Below are positions 8,665 through 18,072 of a stretch of 64,000 bases of DNA, piece by piece. This DNA is from Lysinibacillus fusiformis (GTDB lineage Bacteria; Bacillota; Bacilli; Bacillales_A; Planococcaceae): positions 558,001 to 622,000 of the forward strand of contig NZ_CP070490.1 of the NCBI RefSeq assembly GCF_016925635.1, written 5' to 3'. The notes under the pieces were generated by a model that was not told where the DNA came from, made no database searches, and saw only the letters and a list, made by a program, of their open reading frames with translations. The stretch's first letter is position 1. The number at the start of each line of letters is the position of its first letter. The translations under genes and the position numbers were made by a program.

Positions 8665-9846
8665 ATGAGATACTTAATATCCCTTTGTGGATTGTTACTT
8701 GTTTTTGCCTTAGCTTTATTAATGAGTAAAAACAAAAAAGAAATAAAATATAAATATATAGTGATTATGTTGATCATCCAATTTTTATTGGCAGCTTTAC
8801 TACTCAATACAACGGTTGGTTATGTTCTAATCAAAGGAATCACCAAAGTATTTGATCACTTATTGTCTTATGCAAATGCGGGTATATCCTTTGTGTTTGG
8901 TGGCTTAGCAAATGAAGGAGAATCTCCCTTCTTTTTAGCTGTTTTATTACCAATCGTCTTTATATCCGTCCTGATTGGGATCTTGCAGCATTTCAAAATT
9001 CTTCCTTTCCTAATGAAATGGGTAGGATTATTTTTAAGCAAGGTAAGTGGCATGGGGAAATTGGAATCCTATAATGCTGTTGCTTCTGCTATGGTAGGCC
9101 AATCTGAAGTATTCATTACTGTAAAAAAACAATTAGATAAAATTGCACCACAACGTATGTATACACTATGTGCTTCAGCTATGTCGACTGTGTCGATGTC
9201 AGTTGTTGGAGCATATATGACGATGATTGAGCCAAAGTATGTCGTAACAGCCATTGTGTTAAACCTGTTTGGTGGTTTTATCATTGTTTCCATCATTAAT
9301 CCCTATACTGTTGATGAAAAAGAAGATATCTTAACAATTGAAGATGAGCATAAGCAAGCGTTCTTTCAAATGATTGGTGAATATATTATGGATGGCTTCA
9401 AAGTAGCCATCATTGTTGGTGCTATGCTGATTGGTTTCGTAGCATTAATGGATTTAATCAATTCACTATTCGATATGATAATTGGTATATCGTTCCAAGA
9501 AATATTAGGCTATATCTTTGCACCAGTCGCTTTCCTAATGGGTATCCCATGGGCAGATGCTGTTGCTGCTGGAGGTATTATGGCAACCAAATTGGTGACA
9601 AACGAATTTGTTGCTATGATCAACCTTGGTGACGTTGCTGAGTCCATGAGTGAACGTACACTAGGCATTATTTCTGTATTCCTCGTATCCTTTGCCAACT
9701 TTTCATCAATTGGTATTATTTCAGGAGCTGTAAAAGGTTTGAATGAAAGGCAAGGCAATGTCGTTGCTCGGTTTGGTTTAAAATTATTGTACGGCGCTAC
9801 ACTTGTAAGTATCCTAACAGCTATTATTGTTGGATTGATTATTTAA
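8665..9846 (+). CDS. NupC-family concentrative nucleoside transporter (CNT)
   Basis: Cation-coupled nucleoside importer of the cytoplasmic membrane, 393 aa, typical for bacterial CNTs. It shows the three CNT segments: N-terminal helices (residues 1-75), the gate/nucleoside-recognition domain around FFLAVLLPIVFISVLIG and MGKLESYNAVASAMVGQSEVF, and the C-terminal domain with GIPWADAVAAGGIMATKLVTNEFVA and SFANFSSIGIISGAVKGL. An in-frame ATG exists 45 bp upstream at 8620, but GGAGG at 8655-8659 clearly serves the ATG at 8665 and the protein aligns from there. It is a single-gene unit between terminators. Which nucleosides it carries is not visible. Confidence 0.9.
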   Translation: MRYLISLCGLLLVFALALLMSKNKKEIKYKYIVIMLIIQFLLAALLLNTTVGYVLIKGITKVFDHLLSYANAGISFVFGGLANEGESPFFLAVLLPIVFISVLIGILQHFKILPFLMKWVGLFLSKVSGMGKLESYNAVASAMVGQSEVFITVKKQLDKIAPQRMYTLCASAMSTVSMSVVGAYMTMIEPKYVVTAIVLNLFGGFIIVSIINPYTVDEKEDILTIEDEHKQAFFQMIGEYIMDGFKVAIIVGAMLIGFVALMDLINSLFDMIIGISFQEILGYIFAPVAFLMGIPWADAVAAGGIMATKLVTNEFVAMINLGDVAESMSERTLGIISVFLVSFANFSSIGIISGAVKGLNERQGNVVARFGLKLLYGATLVSILTAIIVGLII

Positions 9847-9869
9847 ATTGTATAAGGAACTATTATTTG

Positions 9870-9902
9870 AACTGCACTCAGATAGCTGGGTGTAGTTTTT
9901 TC
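9870..9902 (+). terminator. intrinsic terminator of the nucleoside transporter gene
   Basis: Stem AACTGCACTCA / TGGGTGTAGTT with a six-base loop, followed by seven T. It starts 24 bp after the stop codon. Confidence 0.8.
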
Positions 9903-9934
9903 CTCATTTATCGCTATAAGGTTACTCCAAATTA

Positions 9935-9978
9935 AAAAATGTACATCACTAAAATTGAATTTAGTAATGTACATTTTT
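9935..9978. terminator. bidirectional terminator between the nucleoside transporter gene and leuS
   Basis: Long hairpin AAAAATGTACATCACTAAA / TTTAGTAATGTACATTTTT with one mismatch, A-rich and T-rich on either side. It lies 13 bp beyond the leuS stop codon, so mainly ends the leuS transcript. Confidence 0.8.
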
Positions 9979-9991
9979 AATTTATATTTCT

Positions 9992-12409
9992 TTATTTCAC
10001 GACAATATTGACAAGTTTGCCTGGAATAACGATGATTTTCACTAAGTTCTTCCCTGCCATGTATTCTTGAACTTTTTCATCAGCAAGCGCTACTTTTTCG
10101 ATATCCTCTTTTGACGCTTCTTTCGGTACAACAATTTTCGCACGTACTTTACCAGCCACTTGCACGGCAATTTCCACTTCATCATCTACAAGTTTCGTTT
10201 CATCATATGTTGGCCATTGCTCGTATGAAAGTGTTGATTTATGCCCTAATCGTTGCCATAGTTCTTCTGCAATATGCGGAGCGATTGGTGCTAGCATTTT
10301 AACAAAGCCTTCAGCATAAGCCGTTGGAATCACATCTGCTTTATAGCAATCATTGATAAAGACCATCATTTGTGAAATAGCTGTGTTAAAGCGGATGCCT
10401 TCATAATCCTCTGTCACTTTTTTCACTGTTTGGTGGTATGCTTTTTCAAGTGATTGATCGTTAGACACTTGGATTTTTGCTGACATTGCGCCATCTTCTT
10501 CATTGACAAATAGACGCCAGATACGGTCTAAGAAGCGGCGTGCTCCATCTAAACCATTTGTAGACCATGCAACAGATGCCTCAAGTGGTCCCATGAACAT
10601 TTCATATAAACGTAATGTATCGGCACCATGTGACGAAATGATTTCATCTGGGTTGACGACATTGCCTTTCGATTTAGACATTTTCTCGTTACCTTCACCT
10701 AGAATCATTCCTTGGTTAAATAATTTTTGGAATGGCTCTTTCGTATGAACAACGCCTAAATCATACAGAACTTTATGCCAGAAGCGAGCGTAAAGTAAAT
10801 GCAATACGGCATGCTCCGCGCCACCAATATAAATATCAACTGGTAACCATCGTTTTAGTAACGCTGGATCTGCAATGGCTTCTGTATTTGTAGGATCGAT
10901 ATAGCGTAAGAAGTACCAGCTAGAACCTGCCCACTGTGGCATTGTATTTGTTTCACGACGTCCTTTTTTGCCTGTTTCTGGATCGACAACATTCACCCAT
11001 TCAGCAATATTAGCTAGCGGTGATTCACCAGTACCCGATGGACGAATATTATCTGTTTTTGGCAGCATTAATGGTAATTCTGATTCTGGAACTGGCGTAA
11101 TCGTGCCATCTTCCCAATGAATCATTGGAATTGGTTCACCCCAATAACGCTGACGAGAGAATAACCAGTCACGTAGACGATAAGAAGTTTTCTTCTCTCC
11201 TACACCTTTTTCCTCTAACCATTCAATGGCTTTTGCAATGCCATCTGTTTTATTTAAGCCATTAAGGAATTCAGAGTTAATATGTTGACCATCACCTGTA
11301 AATGCTTCTTTACTAATGTCTCCACCTTCAAGTACAGGAACGATGTCTAAGCCAAATTCAGTCGCAAATTCATAGTCACGCTCGTCATGTGCTGGCACCG
11401 CCATAATAGCACCTGTACCATAAGACACTAACACATAGTCAGCAATCCAAATCGGCACTTTTTTACCGTTAATCGGATTCACTGCATAAGCACCTGTAAA
11501 TACGCCAGTTTTTTCTTTCGCTAAATCTGTACGCTCTAGGTCAGATTTCATTTTAACTTTCTCTAAATAAGTCTCAACAGCTTGGCGTTGGTCAGCTGTT
11601 GTAATTTGTTCCACTAATTTATGCTCTGGTGCAAGCACACAGTATGTAGCACCAAATAATGTATCAGGGCGTGTTGTGAAAACGGTGAAGTTTTGATCTG
11701 AACCGTCAATGGTAAATGTCACTTCTGCCCCTTCTGAACGGCCAATCCAATTGCGCTGCATATCTTTAATAGACTCAGGCCAATCAACTTCTTCTAGGTC
11801 ATCGATTAAACGATCAGCATAGGCTGTAATTTTAAGCATCCATTGCTTCATTGGTCGGCGTTCTACTGGATGACCACCACGCTCTGATTTCCCATCAATC
11901 ACTTCTTCGTTAGCTAATACCGTGCCAAGTGCTGGACACCAGTTAACAGCCACTTCATCCACATAAGCTAAACCTTTCTTATAAAGCTGGATAAAAATCC
12001 ATTGTGTCCATTTATAATACTCTGGATCAGTCGTGTTAATTTCACGATCCCAATCATAGCTGAAGCCTAGCTCTTGAATTTGACGTTTAAATGTCGCAAT
12101 ATTTTTAGCTGTAAATTCAGCTGGATCATTCCCTGTATCAAGTGCATATTGCTCAGCTGGTAAACCGAAAGCATCCCAGCCCATTGGATGTAGTACATTG
12201 TAGCCTTGCATACGTTTAAAGCGCGATAGAATATCAGTTGCCGTATACCCTTCTGGATGGCCTACATGGAGTCCTGCGCCAGACGGATATGGGAACATAT
12301 CTAATGCGTAAAATTTAGGCTTCTCTATTTCATTTTCAGTTTTGAATGTTTTGTTATCAGCCCAATATTGCTGCCACTTTTTTTCAATTTGTTCATGATT
12401 AAAACTCAT
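9992..12409 (-). CDS. leuS: leucyl-tRNA synthetase
   Basis: Class I aminoacyl-tRNA synthetase that charges tRNA-Leu, 805 aa, the normal length for Bacillus LeuRS. The HIGH signature appears as [16 protein letters not shown] near residues 40-55 and the KMSKS loop as [17 protein letters not shown] near 575-590. The editing CP1 domain lies between (about 225-420, with the threonine-rich [12 protein letters not shown] motif), and an anticodon-binding C-terminus follows. The ribosome site is AGGAGG before the ATG. A T-box leader that reads uncharged tRNA-Leu precedes the gene and controls it by antitermination. Confidence 0.98.
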   Translation of the reverse strand: MSFNHEQIEKKWQQYWADNKTFKTENEIEKPKFYALDMFPYPSGAGLHVGHPEGYTATDILSRFKRMQGYNVLHPMGWDAFGLPAEQYALDTGNDPAEFTAKNIATFKRQIQELGFSYDWDREINTTDPEYYKWTQWIFIQLYKKGLAYVDEVAVNWCPALGTVLANEEVIDGKSERGGHPVERRPMKQWMLKITAYADRLIDDLEEVDWPESIKDMQRNWIGRSEGAEVTFTIDGSDQNFTVFTTRPDTLFGATYCVLAPEHKLVEQITTADQRQAVETYLEKVKMKSDLERTDLAKEKTGVFTGAYAVNPINGKKVPIWIADYVLVSYGTGAIMAVPAHDERDYEFATEFGLDIVPVLEGGDISKEAFTGDGQHINSEFLNGLNKTDGIAKAIEWLEEKGVGEKKTSYRLRDWLFSRQRYWGEPIPMIHWEDGTITPVPESELPLMLPKTDNIRPSGTGESPLANIAEWVNVVDPETGKKGRRETNTMPQWAGSSWYFLRYIDPTNTEAIADPALLKRWLPVDIYIGGAEHAVLHLLYARFWHKVLYDLGVVHTKEPFQKLFNQGMILGEGNEKMSKSKGNVVNPDEIISSHGADTLRLYEMFMGPLEASVAWSTNGLDGARRFLDRIWRLFVNEEDGAMSAKIQVSNDQSLEKAYHQTVKKVTEDYEGIRFNTAISQMMVFINDCYKADVIPTAYAEGFVKMLAPIAPHIAEELWQRLGHKSTLSYEQWPTYDETKLVDDEVEIAVQVAGKVRAKIVVPKEASKEDIEKVALADEKVQEYMAGKNLVKIIVIPGKLVNIVVK

Positions 12410-12472
12410 TCTTTTTCCTCCTTCGATTGATCATGCTGCTCTCCATCATAATTGACAAAATATTTAAAAAAC

Positions 12473-12705
12473 AAAAAAACTCGCCCCATTCTTAAAGAAG
12501 GGACGAGAGAATTTGTACTCCCGCGGTACCACCCAGATTAGTGATTACACTCGGCTCAAGCTTCCTTAACGCGGAAGAAACGACACACGCTGTTTCACGC
12601 GGGCAGACTCAGAAGGCGAGTTCAACTTGCTTTCTTACTAGCTCCCACCAACCGCTAGCTCTCTAAAAAGAACCACAAATCTACTATTCCTCATCACAGT
12701 CTTTA
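12473..12705 (-). promoter_or_regulatory. T-box leader of leuS, Leu(CTC) specifier
   Basis: Riboswitch-like leader that senses uncharged tRNA-Leu. On the minus strand the conserved T-box TGGGTGGTACCGCG lies at 12522-12535; stem I includes an AGAGAGCTAGCGGTTGGTG segment, and the specifier loop holds GAACTC with CTC (leucine) at 12618-12620. The competing terminator is CTCGTCCC / GGGGCGAG followed by seven T (12473-12507). Binding of uncharged tRNA would favour the antiterminator and allow leuS transcription. Confidence 0.95.
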
Positions 12706-12720
12706 CATGATATTGCATTT

Positions 12721-12749
12721 ATTCTAATGGAAAGTATTGAAAAGCACAA
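12721..12749 (-). promoter_or_regulatory. putative sigma-A promoter of the leuS leader
   Basis: Minus-strand TTGTGC (12744-12749), 17-bp spacer, TAGAAT (12721-12726), placed just upstream of stem I of the T-box. Confidence 0.5.
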
Positions 12750-12771
12750 GCCTTTGTTTACAGCTTACCCA

Positions 12772-14514
12772 TTACTGAACAATTAATTCCTTTTTTTCCT
12801 TAGGCTTTGATAAATCCTTGCATTCATGAAATGCAAAATGCTGACATCCGATACATTGATTTGCGTTCAAATAATTGAAAGCCTTTGTAATCGCTTCTCC
12901 AGTATGTTGATAAAAATGTTGCGCACCTATTTTATCGTAAAGACCATTGTGCTGAAGAGCATCCTTTAAATCACCTTGCACACCCGTTACCAAAACAGTA
13001 CCGCCCTGTGCTTTATAGTTTTCAATGATATTGCTAAAATATGCCTCTCCAGTAGAATCCATAAAGGGCACTTTCCCCATTCGTAATATCAAAACTCTTG
13101 GTTGCTGATGCAAAGTACTTTCAATTGTTTGTTCAAACATTTGTGCAGCACCAAAGAACAACGGCCCTTCAATTGTGTACATACTAATTTGCGGGCAATC
13201 ATGCTGCTGATGCACAACATGTGGCTGTACCTTCTCACTTTTATTCGAATGGTCTGGAAGTACCTTCGTGACAACAAGCTTTTCACTCATGCGTTTCGCA
13301 AATAATAGCACAGCCAGCACAAGCCCCACTTCAACTGCTAATGTGAGACTAGTGAATACCGTTAATAAAAAGGTAATCAATAACACCAGTGAATCGCCTG
13401 ATTTTAATTTTACGATATGTGCAAAATGATGTCGTTCACTCATATTCCAAGCTACGACCATCAAAACCGGAGCCATACTTGCTAACGGAATATGAGATGC
13501 ATACGGAGCTAATAACAATAATGTGATTAAAACAAACACACCATGTATGATACCCGACATAGGAGATACTGCCCCTGTTTTTATATTGGTCGCTGTGCGT
13601 GCGATGGCCCCTGTTGCTGGAATACCACCGAACAAAGGCGTCACAATATTAGCAATCCCCTGACCAATTAGCTCACGATTACTGTTATGCTTACTATTTG
13701 TCATCCCATCCGCAACAACTGCAGATAATAGAGACTCAATGCCACCTAGCATCGCAATGACAAATGCTGGACCAATAAGTTGTTGTAATCGTTCAAGCGT
13801 GATGTTCGGTAAGGCAAAATGAGGTAATGTATTAGGAATTTGACCATAAGCTGTTGCAATGGTAGCAACTTGTCCTGAAAAGAAGAAAGTTGCCACAAGT
13901 GTAGAGACAACGATACCCGCTAATGCACCAGGAACCTTTGGAAAAAATTTTGGTGTGATCAATATTGTCACCAAGCATAGGACGGCAGTAAGAATACTAT
14001 ACATATTTGTCGTACCAAGCTGCTTCATGATTTCCTGAATATTGGCGATAAAATACTCGTGCCTTTTAACATTTGATAGTCCTAAAAAGTTGGCAATTTG
14101 ACCTGTAAAAATAATCACAGCTATACCTGCTGTAAAGCCAACTGTTACAGGACGTGGAATAAATTTAATTAAAGTCCCTAGCTTAAAAAAGCCCATGACA
14201 CAAAGCATAATCCCTGCCATTAAACCCGCAAGCAATAAATCTTCATAGCCATAAGTAAGAACAATGCCCAATAGAATTGGCACAAACGCCCCAGTTGGCC
14301 CACCTATTTGATATTTGGATCCACCAAAAAGAGAAATAAGAATACCTGCAATACATGCCGTATAGATCCCATATTCAGGTTTCACACCCGATGCGATGGC
14401 AAAGGACATGGCAAGTGGAATAGCAACGATTCCGACAATAATTCCTGACAATAAATCCTTCTTTACATGATGAACTGAATACCCTTCAAAGCGTCCTGTA
14501 AACAGTGACTTCAT
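12772..14514 (-). CDS. SulP-family anion transporter with STAS domain
   Basis: Membrane anion transporter of the SLC26/SulP family, 580 aa. A transmembrane domain of 10-14 helices (about residues 15-400, beginning KDLLSGIIVGIVAIPLAMSFAIASG and containing FGGIPATGAIARTATNIKTGA) is followed by a cytoplasmic STAS domain (about 440-550) with the VPFMDSTGEAYF loop. The last 30 residues contain a cysteine/histidine cluster (CIGCQHFAFHEC) not expected in ordinary SulP proteins. It lies 56 bp downstream of an ArsR-type repressor gene on the same strand and is probably its main target. Substrate could be sulfate, bicarbonate or another oxyanion. Confidence 0.9.
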   Translation of the reverse strand: MKSLFTGRFEGYSVHHVKKDLLSGIIVGIVAIPLAMSFAIASGVKPEYGIYTACIAGILISLFGGSKYQIGGPTGAFVPILLGIVLTYGYEDLLLAGLMAGIMLCVMGFFKLGTLIKFIPRPVTVGFTAGIAVIIFTGQIANFLGLSNVKRHEYFIANIQEIMKQLGTTNMYSILTAVLCLVTILITPKFFPKVPGALAGIVVSTLVATFFFSGQVATIATAYGQIPNTLPHFALPNITLERLQQLIGPAFVIAMLGGIESLLSAVVADGMTNSKHNSNRELIGQGIANIVTPLFGGIPATGAIARTATNIKTGAVSPMSGIIHGVFVLITLLLLAPYASHIPLASMAPVLMVVAWNMSERHHFAHIVKLKSGDSLVLLITFLLTVFTSLTLAVEVGLVLAVLLFAKRMSEKLVVTKVLPDHSNKSEKVQPHVVHQQHDCPQISMYTIEGPLFFGAAQMFEQTIESTLHQQPRVLILRMGKVPFMDSTGEAYFSNIIENYKAQGGTVLVTGVQGDLKDALQHNGLYDKIGAQHFYQHTGEAITKAFNYLNANQCIGCQHFAFHECKDLSKPKEKKELIVQ

Positions 14515-14570
14515 AGATAAATCTTCCCTTCGAAATAATAAGCAAAGCCCAATTTTTCATCATCATTGAT

Positions 14571-14918
14571 TTACTTATTCTCTTCGTCACCTTCATTACT
14601 TGTCATTTCCTCTAATCTCGAAATGGTATGAACCAAATGGTTATTAAAAATATCCTTTGCCACCCCAAGTAATGCACCAATCATTGGGTCACTTAAAGAA
14701 TAATAAACTTTTTTTCCTTCCTTCACGCCATAAACGATATTTTTGGCACGTAATACACTTAATTGCTGAGAAACTGCGGAACCCTCCTTCTCTAAGCAAT
14801 CTTGAATCTCATTGACACTTTTATGACCATCCACAAGGAGTTCAAGTATTCTGATGCGTAACGGATGTGCTAATGCTTTAAAAAAATCCGCCTTAAACTG
14901 TTGTAAGCCCTCTTCCAT
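14571..14918 (-). CDS. ArsR/SmtB-family transcriptional repressor
   Basis: A 115-aa winged helix-turn-helix regulator. The recognition region is SAVSQQLSVLRAKNIVYGVKEGKKVYY (about residues 48-74). The classical alpha-3 arsenic/metal site ELCVCDL is absent; only one cysteine (IQDCLEKE, near residue 41) is visible, so the sensing chemistry is unclear. It precedes the SulP gene in a two-gene operon, and a perfect 26-bp palindrome lies 20 bp upstream of its start, which strongly suggests autoregulation. Confidence 0.9.
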   Translation of the reverse strand: MEEGLQQFKADFFKALAHPLRIRILELLVDGHKSVNEIQDCLEKEGSAVSQQLSVLRAKNIVYGVKEGKKVYYSLSDPMIGALLGVAKDIFNNHLVHTISRLEEMTSNEGDEENK

Positions 14919-14937
14919 AAAAACCCCTCCACATAAC

Positions 14938-14963
14938 TACATATTCAAATATTTGAATATGTA
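14938..14963. promoter_or_regulatory. ArsR-type operator, perfect 26-bp palindrome
   Basis: The core ATTCAAATATTTGAAT is a typical ArsR/SmtB half-site arrangement and the dyad is perfect over 26 bp (positions 14938-14963). It lies just upstream of the arsR-like gene and would cover its promoter. Confidence 0.75.
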
Positions 14964-15008
14964 TGATTGTAATCCTGTCACAAGAATTTTTCAATATCTA
15001 CTATTAAA

Positions 15009-15051
15009 AAAAGAGCAAAACCAAGTGCTTAACACTCGTCTTTGCTCTTTT
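15009..15051 (-). terminator. terminator of the MFS transporter gene
   Basis: Stem AAAAGAGCAAA / TTTGCTCTTTT; on the minus strand it is followed by a run of T. An inner pairing AAGTG / CACT(T) strengthens it. Confidence 0.7.
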
Positions 15052-15064
15052 CATTGCGACACGA

Positions 15065-16243
15065 TTAATCTGTTACTATTTTGTTCTTCTTTAAAGGGTA
15101 ATCGTAAGTTAGACATGGAATAATTGCCAATAGTACAATGACCACTAATGTTAAAACAAGAGGAATCATGCCAAATTGATCCACCATAATACCGCCAAAT
15201 AGTGGACCAATCATCCGTCCTCCAGTGGCAGCACTATTGATAATGCCTTGATAGAACCCTTGTCGACCCCTTGGTGCCAGTTGATTAGCAATCGTTGGTA
15301 ATGCCGGGGTATAAAACATTTCGCCAAATGTTAAGACAAGCATCGCTACTCCAAACATTTTAAAGTCACTCGCAAAGGCAATAATGCCGAAGGAAAAAGC
15401 AATCAGCGTTACGCCAAATACTAACTGACGCTTTAAATTGTTTTCCCAACGCTTTACGAGCGGTGCAATGAGTGGTTGCCCAATGACAATCAGCAGGCCA
15501 TTTATTGTCCAGAGTAGGCTATATTGTTTTAATCCTAATCCTAAATCTTGTGTATAAGATGAAATGGTTGCACTCCATTGAGAATACGCTAGCCAGCATA
15601 AAACGGAGGATGCACTAATTATTAACAAAGCATAGAAAGGTGCCTTGTTTACGATTCGTTTACTTTCGCTCAAGACATTTTTAGGTGCAATGCTGCCTGC
15701 CTCCAAACGCTTAAATGTAAATAAGGCAATAAAAAAGAATAAAATATACATGCCTAAATTAACTTTAAACACATAGTCAAATTGATAATCTGCCACTATA
15801 CCTGCAAGTGCTGGCCCTACTGCAACACCGACATTTTGTGCTAAATAGATAGTATTAAAAGCTTTACGTCCACCTTCTGGCCAAGCAGCTCCAGCCAAGG
15901 CAAACATTCCTGGGAAAACAATGCCCCCACTAAAGCCTAGTATCGTTAAAAACCACACATAATGTGGCCAGCCATGCCAAATTGTTAAGCCAACTAATGA
16001 AGCAATCGTTAACAGGATGCCAAGCATAATAGCTTTATAGCCACCAATTCTATCAAATAAGTAGCCACCTAATAGATTGCCTAGTACTCCAGCAGCAGAA
16101 TTCAGCATTAAGACAAAACCAGCCATTGCTAAAGATTTGCCTAAATAATCATGCATATAAATGGCATTCAAAGGCCATAAAAAAGAGTTGCCTGTTGTGT
16201 TCACAAGCATACCGATAATTAAAAACCAAACACGTTTTGGCAT
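15065..16243 (-). CDS. major facilitator superfamily transporter
   Basis: Twelve-helix MFS protein, 392 aa from the chosen start. A longer in-frame reading begins at 16354, but GGAGG sits eight bases before the ATG at 16243 and the family N-terminus (PKRVWFLIIGMLVNTTGNSFLWPLNAIY, an early helix 1) begins there. The loop 2-3 motif is GGYLFDRIGGYKAIM near residue 65, and the second half contains GRQGFYQGIINSAATGGRMIGPLFGG. It resembles drug-efflux-type MFS proteins such as B. subtilis YttB, encoded near leuS, but the substrate is not evident. It stands alone, divergent from ytqA. Confidence 0.85.
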   Translation of the reverse strand: MPKRVWFLIIGMLVNTTGNSFLWPLNAIYMHDYLGKSLAMAGFVLMLNSAAGVLGNLLGGYLFDRIGGYKAIMLGILLTIASLVGLTIWHGWPHYVWFLTILGFSGGIVFPGMFALAGAAWPEGGRKAFNTIYLAQNVGVAVGPALAGIVADYQFDYVFKVNLGMYILFFFIALFTFKRLEAGSIAPKNVLSESKRIVNKAPFYALLIISASSVLCWLAYSQWSATISSYTQDLGLGLKQYSLLWTINGLLIVIGQPLIAPLVKRWENNLKRQLVFGVTLIAFSFGIIAFASDFKMFGVAMLVLTFGEMFYTPALPTIANQLAPRGRQGFYQGIINSAATGGRMIGPLFGGIMVDQFGMIPLVLTLVVIVLLAIIPCLTYDYPLKKNKIVTD

Positions 16244-16479
16244 AGGATGACCTCCATTATTTCGCTTCTCTAAATAGTTAGTGTATGCTGAAATACTTAA
16301 AAGCACAAGGAAAATAATTTTACCTTTTTTACAAGACTTCCATCCTATTTTCAATCGTATTTAGTTACCCCCTGCTTTTGTTCCTTCCCATTTTTCTTCA
16401 TCCAAATCATGATAATACCCTTCCCCCATGACGGAACGAAAAGCACATGATAGAATAGAGCGTTAGAGGAGTGAAATAA

Positions 16480-17436
16480 ATGACAGAGATGAATTTTCCT
16501 TTTCCTTCAGAGGGGAAAAGATACTATACATGGAATCGCTATTTACGTAATCAATTTGGTCATAAAGTATTTAAAGTGGCATTAGACGCAGGCTTTGATT
16601 GCCCTAACCGTGATGGTACAGTCGCTTTTGGTGGCTGTACATTTTGTAGTGCTGCAGGTTCTGGTGATTTTGCTGGCAATAAGGTAGATCCAATCGATGT
16701 TCAATTTGCTGAAATCCGAGACAAGATGCATCAGAAATGGAAGGATGGCCAATACATGGCTTACTTCCAAGCTTACACAAATACACATGCTCCATTGCCG
16801 GTTTTAAAAGAAAAATTTGAAGCTGCTTTAGCGCAAGAAGGTGTTGTAGGTCTTTCTATTGCTACCCGTCCGGACTGTTTACCTGATGATGTTGTGGAAT
16901 ATTTAGCAGAGTTAAATGAGCGAACGTATTTATGGATTGAGCTTGGTCTTCAAACGGTGCATGAGAAAACGGCCAATCTTATTAATCGCGCCCATGATTA
17001 TGCAACCTATGTAGAAGGCGTTGAAAAATTGCGTAAGCATGGCATTCGTGTTTGCTCACATATCATTAATGGTTTGCCTCTTGAAGACTATGACATGATG
17101 ATGGAAACGGCACGAGCAGTCGCACAATTAGATGTCCAAGGCATTAAAATTCACTTACTTCATCTATTAAAAGGGACGCCCATGGTGAAACAATATGAAA
17201 AAGGTATGCTAGAATTTTTAGATCAAGATGTGTATACAAAACTAGTAGCAGATCAATTAGAAATTTTGCCACCAGAGATGGTCATTCATCGTATTACGGG
17301 TGATGGACCGATTGATTTAATGATTGGACCGATGTGGAGTGTCAATAAATGGGAAGTTTTGAATGGCATTGACGCTGAGCTTGAACGACGTGGTAGTTGG
17401 CAAGGGAAGTTTTATAAGGCTGAGGTTACGAAATGA
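16480..17436 (+). CDS. ytqA: radical SAM protein YtqA (MnmL), tRNA wobble uridine modification
   Basis: Radical-SAM enzyme, 318 aa, TIGR01212 type. The cluster cysteines lie in DCPNRDGTVAFGGCTFCS (about residues 41-58), with the long first spacing (CX13CX2C) peculiar to this family; the SAM-binding strand GLSIATRPDCLPDDV follows near residue 125. In B. subtilis, YtqA and YtqB (renamed MnmL and MnmM) complete the mnm5s2U modification at tRNA position 34. The gene has a GAGGAGTG site and overlaps ytqB by four bases, so both are made together. Confidence 0.92.
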   Translation: MTEMNFPFPSEGKRYYTWNRYLRNQFGHKVFKVALDAGFDCPNRDGTVAFGGCTFCSAAGSGDFAGNKVDPIDVQFAEIRDKMHQKWKDGQYMAYFQAYTNTHAPLPVLKEKFEAALAQEGVVGLSIATRPDCLPDDVVEYLAELNERTYLWIELGLQTVHEKTANLINRAHDYATYVEGVEKLRKHGIRVCSHIINGLPLEDYDMMMETARAVAQLDVQGIKIHLLHLLKGTPMVKQYEKGMLEFLDQDVYTKLVADQLEILPPEMVIHRITGDGPIDLMIGPMWSVNKWEVLNGIDAELERRGSWQGKFYKAEVTK

Positions 17437-18008
17437 AACTACAACGCGTTTTACAATATGCCCAGCAGCTACTAACGGATAGTATAGAAGAAGGCGATAC
17501 GGTTGTTGATGCGACTGCAGGAAACGGTCATGACACGTTGTTTCTAGCACAACTTGTTGGGGATGAAGGACAAGTGTATGCCTTTGACGTCCAAAAAGAG
17601 GCGGTTGATGCGACACTCCTTCGACTTTTAGATCATGGTTTAGAACACCGCGCACTCGTTTTAAATAAAGGTCATGAAGAAGTCACACAGTTTGTACACA
17701 AGCCAGTAACTGCGGCTATTTTTAATCTTGGCTATTTACCTGGAAGCAACCATGATATTATTACAAGACCTAATACAACAATCCAAGCGATTGAAAATTT
17801 ATTGAAGCTCTTGAAAGTGGGCGGTTTAATTGTTCTTATTATTTATCATGGTCATCCAGGTGGAAAAGAAGAACGTGATAAGGTCATTGAATATGTAAGT
17901 CAACTTCCACAAAAATATGTCCATGTCTTAAAATATGCATTTCTTAATCAACAAAATGATCCACCATTCGTCATTGCATTAGAGAAAATGAAAGAATATC
18001 CTATTTAA
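17433..18008 (+). CDS. ytqB: SAM-dependent methyltransferase YtqB (MnmM)
   Basis: Class I Rossmann methyltransferase, 191 aa. The SAM-binding motif is VVDATAGNGHDTLFLA (about residues 24-39), the acidic strand end is VYAFDVQKEAV, and the later motif is FNLGYLPGSNH (about 95-105), characteristic of the rRNA_methylase/YtqB family. It would methylate the aminomethyl group on tRNA uridine 34 to give mnm5(s2)U. It is translationally coupled to ytqA (ATGA overlap). Confidence 0.92.
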   Translation: MKLQRVLQYAQQLLTDSIEEGDTVVDATAGNGHDTLFLAQLVGDEGQVYAFDVQKEAVDATLLRLLDHGLEHRALVLNKGHEEVTQFVHKPVTAAIFNLGYLPGSNHDIITRPNTTIQAIENLLKLLKVGGLIVLIIYHGHPGGKEERDKVIEYVSQLPQKYVHVLKYAFLNQQNDPPFVIALEKMKEYPI

Positions 18009-18022
18009 TGATGACATGCTAA

Positions 18023-18063
18023 AAGGCGATCAACTAGTTTCATAGAAACTAGTTGATCGCCTT
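18023..18063. terminator. strong bidirectional terminator
   Basis: Perfect 19-bp stem AAGGCGATCAACTAGTTTC with a three-base loop, between convergent ytqB and the AGCS symporter gene. Confidence 0.85.
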
Positions 18064-18072
18064 GCTCTTTAT

